DNA of 41,684 nucleotides from Petroclostridium xylanilyticum. GTDB taxonomy: Bacteria; Bacillota; Clostridia; SK-Y3. The translations under genes were made by a program, and so were the position numbers. Of the stretch, positions 29,064-40,548 are shown piece after piece; the first letter of the stretch is position 1, and the number at the start of each line of letters is the position of its first letter. The stretch lies in contig NZ_NPML01000025.1 in NCBI RefSeq assembly GCF_002252565.1, positions 1 through 41,684 of the forward strand, in the 5' to 3' direction. The notes below the pieces were generated by a model. The model saw nothing but the letters and a program-made list of their open reading frames with translations. It was not told the origin of the DNA and made no database searches.

Positions 29064-30581
29064 ATGAAACTAAGGCCTGACGAAATCACCTCTATCATTA
29101 AACAACAGATAGAGAATTATGATATCAAAATTAAAAATGAAGAAGTCGGTTATATTATCCAAGTTGGAGACGGCATTGCCAGAATATATGGCCTGAACAA
29201 CTGTATGTATGGAGAACTATTGGAATTCTCCAACGGTACAGTGGGAATAGCACTCAACCTTGAAGAAGATAATATTGGATGTGTTCTTCTAGGTGAGGAA
29301 AGTGGTATTCGTGAAGGAGACATGGTTAAAAGAACAGGTAAAAGAGCAGAGGTTCCTGTGGGTGAAGCACTAATAGGACGAGTGGTAAATGCATTAGGTC
29401 AACCGATCGATGGAAAAGGCGCTATTAACACAAGTGAATTCCGTCCTGTTGAATATGAGGCTCCGGGAGTAGTTGATAGAAAATCTGTCGGTGTACCTTT
29501 GCAGACAGGTATTATGGCAATTGATGCCATGTTTCCTATCGGCCGCGGTCAAAGGGAGTTGATTATCGGCGACAGACAAACGGGAAAAACTTCTATAGCT
29601 ATTGATACAATTATTAATCAAAAAGGTAAAGATGTTATATGTGTATATGTAGCAATTGGACAAAAAGCCTCCTCCCTTGCAAAGCTCGTTTCTACACTTG
29701 AGCAGTTTGGGGCAATGGAATATACCATTATTGTTTCAGCCACTGCAAGTGAATTGGCACCCTTGCAGTATATAGCTCCGTATGCCGGATGTGCAATGGC
29801 TGAATATTTTATGTATAAAGGTAAAGATACACTTATTGTGTATGACGATTTGTCCAAGCATGCCGTGGCGTACAGGACTATGTCGCTATTGCTCCGCAGA
29901 CCACCGGGCAGAGAAGCTTATCCGGGAGACGTATTTTATCTGCATTCCAGACTGCTGGAACGATCGGCCCGTCTAAGTGAAGAATTGGGCGGAGGTTCCA
30001 TGACGGCTTTACCTATTATAGAAACTCTTGCCGGGGATGTATCTGCATATATACCTACAAACGTTATATCCATCACTGACGGACAGATTTATCTTGAAAG
30101 CGAGTTGTTTTTCGCCGGTATAAGGCCTGCCGTTAATGTAGGACTTTCAGTTTCAAGAGTAGGTGGTGCTGCACAAACAAAAGCGATGAAGAAGGTATCC
30201 GGGAGACTAAGGCTGGACCTGGCACAATTCAGAGAACTAGAAGTATTTACACAGTTCAGCTCTGAACTGGACAAATCAACCAGGGAAATGCTTGACCAGG
30301 GTGAGAGAATCGTACAAACACTCAAACAGCCCCTATATCATCCTATACCCATGCATCACCAGGTCATTATAATATTTGCAGTAGTTAACAAGTTTTTAAG
30401 TGATGTTCCAATAGAGAAAGTAAGAGAGTTTGAAACCAAGCTGATAGAATTTATTGATACACGGTATCCACAGGTATCGGAAACAATTAATAATACCAAA
30501 GACCTTGATGATAACACCGCAGAAACCCTTAAATCAGCAATTAAAGAATTTAAACAGCAGTATTCCGGAATGGGTGGTTAA
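29064..30581 (+). CDS. atpA: ATP synthase F1 subunit alpha
   Basis: Non-catalytic nucleotide-binding subunit, 505 aa. Walker [13 protein letters not shown] near residue 170, then the [19 protein letters not shown] and [20 protein letters not shown] blocks. The ribosome site GAGGTGA overlaps the end of atpH. No anomalies were seen. Confidence 0.97.
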   Translation: MKLRPDEITSIIKQQIENYDIKIKNEEVGYIIQVGDGIARIYGLNNCMYGELLEFSNGTVGIALNLEEDNIGCVLLGEESGIREGDMVKRTGKRAEVPVGEALIGRVVNALGQPIDGKGAINTSEFRPVEYEAPGVVDRKSVGVPLQTGIMAIDAMFPIGRGQRELIIGDRQTGKTSIAIDTIINQKGKDVICVYVAIGQKASSLAKLVSTLEQFGAMEYTIIVSATASELAPLQYIAPYAGCAMAEYFMYKGKDTLIVYDDLSKHAVAYRTMSLLLRRPPGREAYPGDVFYLHSRLLERSARLSEELGGGSMTALPIIETLAGDVSAYIPTNVISITDGQIYLESELFFAGIRPAVNVGLSVSRVGGAAQTKAMKKVSGRLRLDLAQFRELEVFTQFSSELDKSTREMLDQGERIVQTLKQPLYHPIPMHHQVIIIFAVVNKFLSDVPIEKVREFETKLIEFIDTRYPQVSETINNTKDLDDNTAETLKSAIKEFKQQYSGMGG

Positions 30582-30586
30582 TGTTT

Positions 30587-32882
<2,296 letters not shown>

Positions 32883-32884
32883 CC

Positions 32885-33292
32885 ATGCCTTCTACTTTTT
32901 ATCTTGAAGTAGTAACCCCTGAGCGAATCTTTTTTGGTGGCAATGCCCAGATGGTTATTGTTCCCGGTATAGACGGATCCCAGGGTATCCTTCCCCATCA
33001 TGAGGCTATGGTTACTACCATTGGTATAGGCGAGTTGAAGATAAAGATCAACAACCAATGGAGAACTGCTGCTATCGCTAACGGCTTTATGGAGGTTATG
33101 CCAGACTACGTAATTATATTGGCAGACTCTGTTGAATGGCCGGAGGAAATAGATGTAAAAAGAGCAGAAGCAGCGAAGGAACGAGCCCGTGAGAGACTCA
33201 GGCAAAAACAGAGCCGGATTGAGCATCTTCGTACTCAAGCAGCTGTCAGGCGAGCATTGACGAGACTTAAGGTTACTAAGGAAATTAAATAG
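32885..33292 (+). CDS. atpC: ATP synthase F1 subunit epsilon
   Basis: 135 aa: N-terminal beta-sandwich (FYLEVVTPERIFFGG, GILPHHEAMVT, GFMEVMPDYVIILADSVE) and a C-terminal helical hairpin rich in Arg/Glu. Last gene of the operon, 2 bp after atpD. The helical end can inhibit ATP hydrolysis in many bacteria. Confidence 0.95.
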   Translation: MPSTFYLEVVTPERIFFGGNAQMVIVPGIDGSQGILPHHEAMVTTIGIGELKIKINNQWRTAAIANGFMEVMPDYVIILADSVEWPEEIDVKRAEAAKERARERLRQKQSRIEHLRTQAAVRRALTRLKVTKEIK

Positions 33293-33341
33293 CTGTACTT
33301 AATTCTAATTTAGTCAGCTATAAAGAAAGGTCAATATTAAA

Positions 33342-33432
33342 AACTGTTCACAGTTCACGGTTAACAACTCACATCAAACAGAATAGTTAGCAAAGCTTAT
33401 AAAACATAAACCGTGAGCTGTGATCAACAGTT
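33342..33432. repeat. Long imperfect inverted repeat after the atp operon
   Basis: AACTGTTCACAGTTCACGGTT-type arm at 33342-33362 and its complement at 33409-33432, with one 3-nt bulge and one mismatch, around a 46-nt loop. No U-tract is present. It is probably an intergenic palindromic element rather than a plain terminator; the rest of 33293-33678 contains no gene that I can see. Confidence 0.55.
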
Positions 33433-33678
33433 ATAAAATAACCCCTTCCAATTTTCAATATTTTATCTATTGCATAGCAATTATAATGAACGTAATCAAA
33501 AAATTTCTCGAATCCTATCTTCTAATGGTATAAAAATATGGATATTTATTCAAATTAATACCATTTATCCCTGACTACATAATATAATAATATAATCCAT
33601 ATAACACACAGACTTTACAATAGGTCTATAGATATACTATAATGGAAATTAATATAATAAAATGTGAGGAAGAGTCAA

Positions 33679-34329
33679 ATGGAGACTTTAGTGAAATCAC
33701 TTACTTCTATTTTTACAAAACAATTAAGTTTAGATCAAGATAAAGAACAGATTATAGCTTATTCATTACGGCTTGTCATTAGCTCTATCATAGGATATCT
33801 AGCCATTATCCTGATTGCTTATCCTTTAAACATATTACATATCACTATTCCTATGGCTATTGCACATTCTGTCTTAAGAGTGTGTTCCGGCGGTGCCCAT
33901 GCTTCTACTTCTACCCATTGTTTTATAATAGGATCATTAATATTCTCTGCTCTTGGTTTAATTGTCAAATGGTTATTACCAATATATAATTTTATGTATA
34001 TTTCAGTTAGTAGTGCATTTATATTTATTATTGCAATATTAATTATAAAAAAATATGCACCTGCAGATGTACCGGACAAGCCTATCAAAGCAAAAGCTCA
34101 AAGGGAAAAATTGAAAAAGTTGTCTTTGTGGGTTGTAATCATATGGTATCTGGTAATAAAACTATCTCTTTTATTTACAGGTGACAAATATGCTACGTTT
34201 ATAATTGCAACAGGTTGGGGAATACTTTGGCAGAGTTTCACTCTAACTAAGGCAGGTTATAAGTTTACGGAGTTTTTAGACAGTTTGCTGTTCAATATTA
34301 AAATAAGCAGGAGGTATGACAATGTTTAA
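33679..34329 (+). CDS. agrB: AgrB, autoinducer-peptide processing membrane protease (216 aa)
   Basis: Polytopic membrane cysteine protease that trims the AgrD C-terminus and forms the peptide ring. The catalytic pair is H74 and C81 in RVCSGGAHASTSTHC, the same 7-residue spacing as in Staphylococcus AgrB. A charged cytoplasmic loop (DVPDKPIKAKAQREKLKK) is typical. The ATG at 33679 follows GAGG by 9 bases; a GTG at 33664 lies before that site. The agrD start codon lies inside its last codons. Confidence 0.92.
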   Translation: METLVKSLTSIFTKQLSLDQDKEQIIAYSLRLVISSIIGYLAIILIAYPLNILHITIPMAIAHSVLRVCSGGAHASTSTHCFIIGSLIFSALGLIVKWLLPIYNFMYISVSSAFIFIIAILIIKKYAPADVPDKPIKAKAQREKLKKLSLWVVIIWYLVIKLSLLFTGDKYATFIIATGWGILWQSFTLTKAGYKFTEFLDSLLFNIKISRRYDNV

Positions 34330-34456
34330 AAAGTTATTTGTTAAGTTTTTAAGTGTATTAGCTGTAATACTTACATTCTTGGCATATGCCAATGTTGCAT
34401 TGGCAACAAACACAATAAGCTACCAACCAGAGATCCCTGAAAGTTTATTAAAATAA
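34322..34456 (+). CDS. agrD: AgrD-like autoinducing peptide precursor lacking cysteine (44 aa)
   Basis: It overlaps agrB by 8 bp. It has an N-terminal basic amphipathic/hydrophobic leader (MFKKLFVKFLSVLAVILTFL) followed by NVALATNTISYQPEIPESLL. The YQPEIPESL end is the conserved recognition tail of clostridial AgrD. The five residues before it, where a cysteine normally starts the thiolactone ring, are TNTIS, and the whole protein has no cysteine. Ring closure would therefore need Thr or Ser (a lactone, as known for S. intermedius with Ser). Otherwise the signal is linear or the gene is inactive. Confidence 0.85.
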   Translation: MFKKLFVKFLSVLAVILTFLAYANVALATNTISYQPEIPESLLK

Positions 34457-34526
34457 GTTTCTAATCACCTAAAGCAGGTGATATTACCAATCTGTTGCAA
34501 TTATGTTTATTCAAGGAGTTGTTAGA

Positions 34527-35006
34527 ATGTTAAGCTTGAAGCTACTCATAGGTTTTTTTGGTGAAGGTATATTGACAGCTTATGTTTGTCCCAAATTGAT
34601 TGGAGCTAAATTAAGTCCAAAGCAAATACTTACTATTGGAATCATTTACGGATTATTTATTTACCTTACAAGAAGTGCATACTCAGTTTTCAAAATCCCT
34701 CTTGGTACACACACCTTAATATTATTATGTGTTTTGACTCTACTTTTTAAGTATTTAGGTAAAATCAGCTTTCTGGAATCATTCATCGCAATGTTTATTG
34801 CAGAAGGTTTACTGGTTATAGGAGAAAATGTGTTCGCTCTGTCTTATTTAACCTGGATAAAAATACCCTTCAAACAGTTAAACAATACATGGTACCATGT
34901 TTTATTAATATATATAACCAACCTTCCTATGATCATAATGGGTATTATTATTAGGTTTATGGATTTTAAATTTATGGATTCTTTAAGAGATCTATTAAAA
35001 ATGTAA
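34527..35006 (+). CDS. Agr-locus membrane protein, possible detached AgrC sensor (159 aa)
   Basis: Highly hydrophobic, with about five membrane spans and a short basic C-terminus. It begins MLSLKLLIGFFGEGILTAYV and ends DSLRDLLKM. ATG 34527 lies 8 bases after AAGGAG; an earlier ATG (34503) has no site. It lies between agrD and a histidine kinase that has only two membrane spans. AgrC normally carries about six N-terminal spans, so this protein could supply the sensor part as a separate subunit. That is inference; no family was recognised with confidence. Confidence 0.7.
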   Translation: MLSLKLLIGFFGEGILTAYVCPKLIGAKLSPKQILTIGIIYGLFIYLTRSAYSVFKIPLGTHTLILLCVLTLLFKYLGKISFLESFIAMFIAEGLLVIGENVFALSYLTWIKIPFKQLNNTWYHVLLIYITNLPMIIMGIIIRFMDFKFMDSLRDLLKM

Positions 35007-35027
35007 ATTAAAATAAAGTGGGTTTTT

Positions 35028-35942
35028 ATGAAGATGAAATTTGATAAAAACATTTTTAAAAATAAAGATTTAAGAAGTAAAATCAAATTGATAATAATAT
35101 TGTTAAGCGCACAAGGGACTTTAAACTTATGTTTTATCAATACCAGTCTCTTTTATTCAACGGATAACTTCAACACGAAAATCCCCTTAGTTATCATTAT
35201 ATTTACTAATATTCTATCAGTTTTCTATATATGGATCATTAAACAAATAATAGAGCTTGCCAATAAAGAAATCGAGCTAAAAAATACATTGGTTAAGCTT
35301 AAAGAAAGTAAAGAAATTATTTCGTTTTTACGTATACATAAACATGATTTTTTCAACCATCTTCAGGTGATAAGAGGGCTTGCACAAATTAAAAATACAG
35401 AACGGATCATGTCATATATTGACTCTACTATAGGCAAAGTAGCAAACACTTATAAAATTGCAAATATTGCAATCCCTGAAATTGCGGTGGTTATTATGCA
35501 AAAGGCGGGCGAAGCATCTAATAAACTAATTAAAACGGATGTAGAGATCAACACTGATCTCGGTTATTTAAACGGAGATCCTATGGATTACTCGCAGATA
35601 TTGTTCAATTTACTTGATAATGCGATAACCGCCTTAGAGAATGATCAAAATTTTGATAAAAAGCTTGGAATTATAATAGATGAAGATGATGAAAAGTATT
35701 ACTTTATCATTGAAAACAACTTTCCTATCATTCCTTCGGATATTCAAACCAAGATATTTGACAAAGGTTTTACTACTAAAAAAGATGGTGAAGGAGGCAT
35801 GGGGCTTTATATTGTAAAGTCTCTTGTAGAAAAGTATAAAGGTACAATAGAAGTAATCAGCGAGGAAGATCTCGGAACCAGTTTTGAAGTAGCCATTCCA
35901 AAATCCCAAAAACTACCACCTCTATGTAAATCCCTAAATTAA
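35028..35942 (+). CDS. AgrC-like sensor histidine kinase (304 aa)
   Basis: Two N-terminal membrane spans (~18-40 and 52-72), a coiled linker, and a kinase of the AgrC/SpoOB type: phospho-acceptor H106 in KHDFFNHLQVIRGL, N-box LLDNAITALEN, G-boxes IFDKGFTT and GGMGLYIVKSLV. It ends at 35942 with a terminator behind it. The short membrane part, plus the preceding 159-aa membrane protein, suggests a two-subunit receptor. No response regulator (AgrA-like) gene is present in the window. Confidence 0.85.
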   Translation: MKMKFDKNIFKNKDLRSKIKLIIILLSAQGTLNLCFINTSLFYSTDNFNTKIPLVIIIFTNILSVFYIWIIKQIIELANKEIELKNTLVKLKESKEIISFLRIHKHDFFNHLQVIRGLAQIKNTERIMSYIDSTIGKVANTYKIANIAIPEIAVVIMQKAGEASNKLIKTDVEINTDLGYLNGDPMDYSQILFNLLDNAITALENDQNFDKKLGIIIDEDDEKYYFIIENNFPIIPSDIQTKIFDKGFTTKKDGEGGMGLYIVKSLVEKYKGTIEVISEEDLGTSFEVAIPKSQKLPPLCKSLN

Positions 35943-35977
35943 CCCTTAGCTATTATTTGCCGGAGCCTTTAAAATCA

Positions 35978-36021
35978 AACAATGGTTATGCCCCAATTGC
36001 AGCCGGGCATGAACCATTGTT
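35978..36021. terminator. Terminator between kinase and parC-like genes
   Basis: AACAATGGTTATGCCC (35978-35993) pairs with GGGCATGAACCATTGTT (36005-36021) with one bulge, then ATTTTTGC. It can serve both convergent genes. Confidence 0.8.
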
Positions 36022-36032
36022 ATTTTTGCTCT

Positions 36033-38216
36033 TTACTCCCATAGTGTAATCTGGTCTTTGTTTCTATCTTCCGGCTTTAAATAACACCCGGTAGCAGGAA
36101 TATTTTTAGTCCTATAATAATCTAAATCCTCAAATTCTACCTCATCAACTCTTCTTACCTTGACCATTGTGCTCCCTTTTTTAGAATTAAGCACCTGTAC
36201 CCCCTGGGAATCCCTGGTGGTTTTCAGGCTGATATTGGCAGTATTGAAAACCAAAACTTTATTAATGCTACTAAATGCAACTAGTTCTATATCCTCTTGA
36301 AGATAGATAATGTGTATGAGCCTGGCAAAATTGGAATACGCATTTGCAAGCTTTTTCCTGTTTGTCTTTGTAGCATAACTATTTAAGTCTATTTTTGCAA
36401 TTTTTCCGTTTTCAAAGGAGAAGAGCATAAAACCTGTGTAATCGTTTGTTGCAACTACATAAATAATTTTTTCATCTGCATCCAATTGAAGCAGATTTGG
36501 CAAATATTCACCCAGGTTGCTTGCCTTGCAATCGGCAATTTCGTGGACCTTAAGCTTGTAGACAGTATGCTTGTTGCTAAACAGTAACAGGTCTGCCCTG
36601 TTATTTGTCTCTATTTCCTGTATGATTGCATCATTCTCCTTAAGCTTTTGGTCCGCATTTGCTCTTAGTGATATTAAAGGTATTTTTTTCAGGTAACTTT
36701 GTTCTGTGAGAAAAATCTTTAAATTATAATCGTCAATTAAATGTTCTTCTGTTATTTCTTCCATTTGCTCCTCATAAATAATTTCAGTACGCCGGGGTTG
36801 GCCATATTTTTTTGCAATTTCTCTTAGTTCTTTAATAATAACCTTCTTAATCTTTGTTTCATCATTAAGAGTGGACCGTAAATCTTCCAGTTCTTTTTCC
36901 AGACTATCAATTTCATCGGTACGTTTTAAGATATATTCCTTGTTTAAATTCCTTAATTTGATTTCTGCAATAAACTCTGCCTGTGTCTGGTCTATATCAA
37001 AGCCTTTCATCAAATTTGGAATGACATACGCATCTTCTTCGGTTTCACGGATAATCTTGATTGCCTTATCAATATCCAGCAGTATCTTTTTCAAACCTTT
37101 AAGTAAATGAAGCTTGTCTGACTTTTTATCAATATCAAAGGTAATCTGCCTTTTGATACAATTAATTCTAAATGAAGTCCATTCCCTAAGAATACCTTTT
37201 ACACCCAGTACTACCGGCGCCCCGTTAATAAGTATATTAAAGTTACAGCTAAAAGTATCCTGCAGCGTTGTTAGTTTGAAAAGCCTGCTCATTAATTTGT
37301 CCGGGTCTGTATTTCTTTTTAAATCCAATGTGATTTTTAGGCCATTTAAATCTGTTTCATCTCTTATATCTGTAATATCTTTAACTTTGCCTGTCTTGAC
37401 CAGGTCAATAATTTTATCAATAATTACTTCAGTAGTAGTAGTGTAAGGAATTTCATAAATTTCGATACAGTTGTTGCTCTTATCGTACCTGTATTTTGCC
37501 CTTAGTTTAAAGCTGCCTTTCCCTGTATTGTATATTTCATTTATCTCTTTTTCGTTATAAATCAATTTTCCTCCTGAGGAAAAATCGGGAGCTTTAAGTG
37601 TTTTTGTGATGTCTGTATTTTCATTTTTCAGGTAGGCGATAGTTGTTTCACACATCTCTTCCAAGTTAAAGCTGCAAATATTACTCGCCATCCCTACCGC
37701 AATTCCCTGGTTAGGGTTTACTAATATATTTGGGAAAGTAGTGGGCAGCAATGTAGGCTCTTTTAATGTCCCGTCATAATTGTCTACAAAGTCTACTGTA
37801 TTTTTATCTATATCTTTAAATATTTCATTACATATTTTATCTAACTTTACTTCGGTATATCTAGGTGCCGCATATGCCATATCCCTGGAATACTGCTTTC
37901 CGAAATTTCCCTTTGAATCTACAAAAGGATGCAGCAATGCATCATTTCCCCGGGTTAGCCTTACCAATGTCTCATAAATAGTCATATCCCCATGGGGATT
38001 CAACTTCATGGTCTGACCAACAACATTGGCAGATTTCGTCCTATTCCCTGTCAGCAAACCCATCTTATACATAGTGTATAGCAACTTCCGGTGTGAAGGC
38101 TTAAAACCGTCAATTTCAGGAATCGCCCTTGAGATAATAACACTCATCGCGTAGGGCATGTAATTAGTCTCTAATGTTTCTGTAATTCTTTGCTCCAGCA
38201 AATTCTTGGTTGCCAT
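36033..38216 (-). CDS. parC: DNA topoisomerase IV subunit A-like protein (727 aa)
   Basis: Breakage-reunion subunit of a type IIA topoisomerase. PEIDGFKPSHRKLLYTMYKM is the DNA-binding winged helix; the active tyrosine is Tyr120 in AAPRYTE. A coiled-coil (EIDSLEKELEDLRSTLNDE) and a degenerate C-terminal beta-propeller follow, without a GyrA box, which favours a topoisomerase IV-type or divergent paralogue over gyrase. The ATG at 38214-38216 is chosen because the upstream GTG lies inside the ribosome site GAGGTG. It is 48 bp downstream of the partner subunit on the same strand. Confidence 0.85.
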   Translation of the reverse strand: MATKNLLEQRITETLETNYMPYAMSVIISRAIPEIDGFKPSHRKLLYTMYKMGLLTGNRTKSANVVGQTMKLNPHGDMTIYETLVRLTRGNDALLHPFVDSKGNFGKQYSRDMAYAAPRYTEVKLDKICNEIFKDIDKNTVDFVDNYDGTLKEPTLLPTTFPNILVNPNQGIAVGMASNICSFNLEEMCETTIAYLKNENTDITKTLKAPDFSSGGKLIYNEKEINEIYNTGKGSFKLRAKYRYDKSNNCIEIYEIPYTTTTEVIIDKIIDLVKTGKVKDITDIRDETDLNGLKITLDLKRNTDPDKLMSRLFKLTTLQDTFSCNFNILINGAPVVLGVKGILREWTSFRINCIKRQITFDIDKKSDKLHLLKGLKKILLDIDKAIKIIRETEEDAYVIPNLMKGFDIDQTQAEFIAEIKLRNLNKEYILKRTDEIDSLEKELEDLRSTLNDETKIKKVIIKELREIAKKYGQPRRTEIIYEEQMEEITEEHLIDDYNLKIFLTEQSYLKKIPLISLRANADQKLKENDAIIQEIETNNRADLLLFSNKHTVYKLKVHEIADCKASNLGEYLPNLLQLDADEKIIYVVATNDYTGFMLFSFENGKIAKIDLNSYATKTNRKKLANAYSNFARLIHIIYLQEDIELVAFSSINKVLVFNTANISLKTTRDSQGVQVLNSKKGSTMVKVRRVDEVEFEDLDYYRTKNIPATGCYLKPEDRNKDQITLWE

Positions 38217-38264
38217 TCTTTTCACCTCTTTTCAAAATAAAAAAAAGATTCATATTAATCTGAA

Positions 38265-40253
38265 TTAGCTCACGTCTATCATATCTATATACTTATACCC
38301 GTTCTCTGCAATAAAATCCTTGCGTCCCTGCAGATTGTCGCCTAAGAGCAGTTCAAAAACTTCCTGGGTTTTTTCAACATCCTCAGGGAGCACCTGAATC
38401 AGTCTTCTTGTCTCAGGATTCATGGTTGTCTGCCACATCATCTCAGGCTCGTTTTCACCCAGTCCTTTGGAACGTTGAATAGTATATTTATCTTTGAGCT
38501 TTGAGATAATTGCCATTTTCTCTTTTTCAGTGTACGCAAAATAAGTTTTGTTTTTTGTAGTAATTTCGAATAGTGGGGATTCGGCAATGTATATCTTACC
38601 TTTTTCAATAAGTGTCGGCACCAATCTGTACAGCATTGTTAAGATTAGAGTCCTGATCTGATATCCGTCTACATCAGCATCAGTACATATGATGATTTTG
38701 TCCCATTTTAAGCTATCATAGTCAAAGGAGTGTAAGTCTTTATTATGCTTGGATTTAATTTCAACTCCGCAGCCGATTACCTTTAGCAGATCCACAATAA
38801 TATCATTTTTAAAAATTTTATCATAATCGGCTTTTAAGCAATTAAGAATCTTCCCCCTTACCGGAATAATCGCTTGAAATTCCGCATCCCTACCCAATTT
38901 GCAAGCTCCCAGCGCAGAATCCCCTTCCACAATATAGAGCTCTCTTTTGCTAACATCTTTTGTACGGCAGTCCACAAATTTTTGGACTCTATTTGTAATA
39001 TCAATATTTCCACCTAATTTTTTCTTGATGTTTATTCTAGCCTTTTCAGCCGTTTCCCTGCTTCTTTTATTAATAAGAATTTGTTCAGCAATTTTATCCG
39101 CTTCTACCTTATTTTCAATAAAATAAATCTCCAACTGCTGCTTTAAAAAATCAGTCATCGCTTCCTGTATAAACTTGTTTGTTATTGCTTTTTTCGTTTG
39201 ATTCTCATAGCTTGTTACCGTTGAAAAGGAGTTGCTAACCAGTATTAGACTGTCTTGAATGTCTGCAAAAGTAATCTTGCTTTCATTTTTATTATATTTG
39301 TTATTCGCTTTTAAATATTGGTCTATCCCGGCAACAAAGGCATTTTTAACCGCTCTGTCAGGAGAACCGCCATATTCAAGAAAGCTGGAGTTATGGTAAT
39401 ATTCCAATAGATTAATCTCGTTATTAAAACAAAATGCAATTTGCAGCTTAACTTTATACTCCGGCTTATCTTCCCGGTCTCTTCCCCTTTTTTCGGTTTC
39501 ATAGAATTGTATTTCGGTAAATCCTTTTTCTTGATTGACTTCTTTGATATAGTCGATTATGCCGTTTTCGTAATAATATTCATAAATATCATAGGAGTCA
39601 CTCGAGATTTCATCATAAAGTACAAATCGCAAGCCGGCATTGACTACAGCTTGTTTTTTTAGGGTAGTCTGAAAATACTCAAGAGGAATATTAATATCTG
39701 TAAATACTTCAATGTCCGGTTTCCATTTAATAATCGTCCCTGTATGCTCATATTTACAAGGCTCTTTTTTTAATCCACCTATATTTTCACCTTTCTCAAA
39801 GTGCAAATCATACCTGTAACCATCACGGTAAACTGTAACATCCATATACTCGGAACTATATTGCGTTGCACAGCTTCCCAGACCATTTAAACCGAGACTG
39901 AATTCATAGTTTTCTCCCGAATTGTTCTTATACTTTCCTCCTGCATACAACTCGCAAAATACAAGCTCCCAATTATATCTTTGTTCTTTTGGATTATAAT
40001 CCAGAGGGATACCCCTTCCCATGTCTTTTATCATAATAGAACAGTCTCTGAATCTTGTAACCTCGATAACACTTCCATAACCCTCTCTTGCTTCATCTAT
40101 AGAGTTTGATAAAATTTCAAATACTGAATGCTGGCATCCTTCCAAGCCATCGGAACCAAAAATAACTCCTGGCCGCAACCTGACCCTATCTGCACCTTTA
40201 AGTGAAGATATACTTTCATTTCCGTACTCATTTCCTTTATTATTTTTTGGCAT
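38265..40253 (-). CDS. parE: DNA topoisomerase IV subunit B-like protein (662 aa)
   Basis: ATPase subunit of the same topoisomerase. GHKL motifs EILSNSIDEA, DMGRGIPLDY and GLNGLGSCATQ; transducer domain; TOPRIM domain with EGDSALGACKLGRD and CTDADVDGYQIRTL; C-terminal QRSKGLGENEPEMMW. GyrB usually carries DKAR-type elements not obvious here, so the topo IV-like name fits better, though Clostridia have several such paralogues. A LexA-type box lies 56 bp before the start. Confidence 0.85.
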   Translation of the reverse strand: MPKNNKGNEYGNESISSLKGADRVRLRPGVIFGSDGLEGCQHSVFEILSNSIDEAREGYGSVIEVTRFRDCSIMIKDMGRGIPLDYNPKEQRYNWELVFCELYAGGKYKNNSGENYEFSLGLNGLGSCATQYSSEYMDVTVYRDGYRYDLHFEKGENIGGLKKEPCKYEHTGTIIKWKPDIEVFTDINIPLEYFQTTLKKQAVVNAGLRFVLYDEISSDSYDIYEYYYENGIIDYIKEVNQEKGFTEIQFYETEKRGRDREDKPEYKVKLQIAFCFNNEINLLEYYHNSSFLEYGGSPDRAVKNAFVAGIDQYLKANNKYNKNESKITFADIQDSLILVSNSFSTVTSYENQTKKAITNKFIQEAMTDFLKQQLEIYFIENKVEADKIAEQILINKRSRETAEKARINIKKKLGGNIDITNRVQKFVDCRTKDVSKRELYIVEGDSALGACKLGRDAEFQAIIPVRGKILNCLKADYDKIFKNDIIVDLLKVIGCGVEIKSKHNKDLHSFDYDSLKWDKIIICTDADVDGYQIRTLILTMLYRLVPTLIEKGKIYIAESPLFEITTKNKTYFAYTEKEKMAIISKLKDKYTIQRSKGLGENEPEMMWQTTMNPETRRLIQVLPEDVEKTQEVFELLLGDNLQGRKDFIAENGYKYIDMIDVS

Positions 40254-40308
40254 TTGATACCCCCACCTTTTTTCACATCAACATAACTTTTCCTATTTTA
40301 CAATACAT

Positions 40309-40322
40309 CAAACAAACGTTCG
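40309..40322. promoter_or_regulatory. LexA-type (SOS) operator before the topoisomerase pair
   Basis: CGAAC-N4-GTTTG on the minus strand (CGAACGTTTGTTTG), matching the Bacillus/Clostridium LexA pattern CGAAC-N4-GTTCG with one change. The position upstream of the topoisomerase genes suggests DNA-damage control of the operon. The site alone does not prove binding. Confidence 0.6.
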
Positions 40323-40548
40323 TGTCAAGTTTATCATATTAGTTATTTCATGGTTTACAGTTCATAAACTTAAAAACTGTTTATTATATAAATTTCAATC
40401 TATTATACACTCCAAGGAGGTAGTTAAACAAGAATTAAATTATATCGATAATCCATTTTCTCTTTCTTGATTGTGCAGGCATATCTGTAAAGTAAAATTT
40501 AAGAAATTTGATTTTTTAATAATTTATGGACATACCCCAAAATTTAAT
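40323..40548. other. Intergenic region without recognised gene
   Basis: AT-rich sequence between the LexA-type box and the transposase. An AAGGAGG occurs near 40414 but is followed at once by a stop codon and opens no reading frame of note. The left end of the IS element must lie here, but I could not identify its terminal repeat without the other end. Confidence 0.4.
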
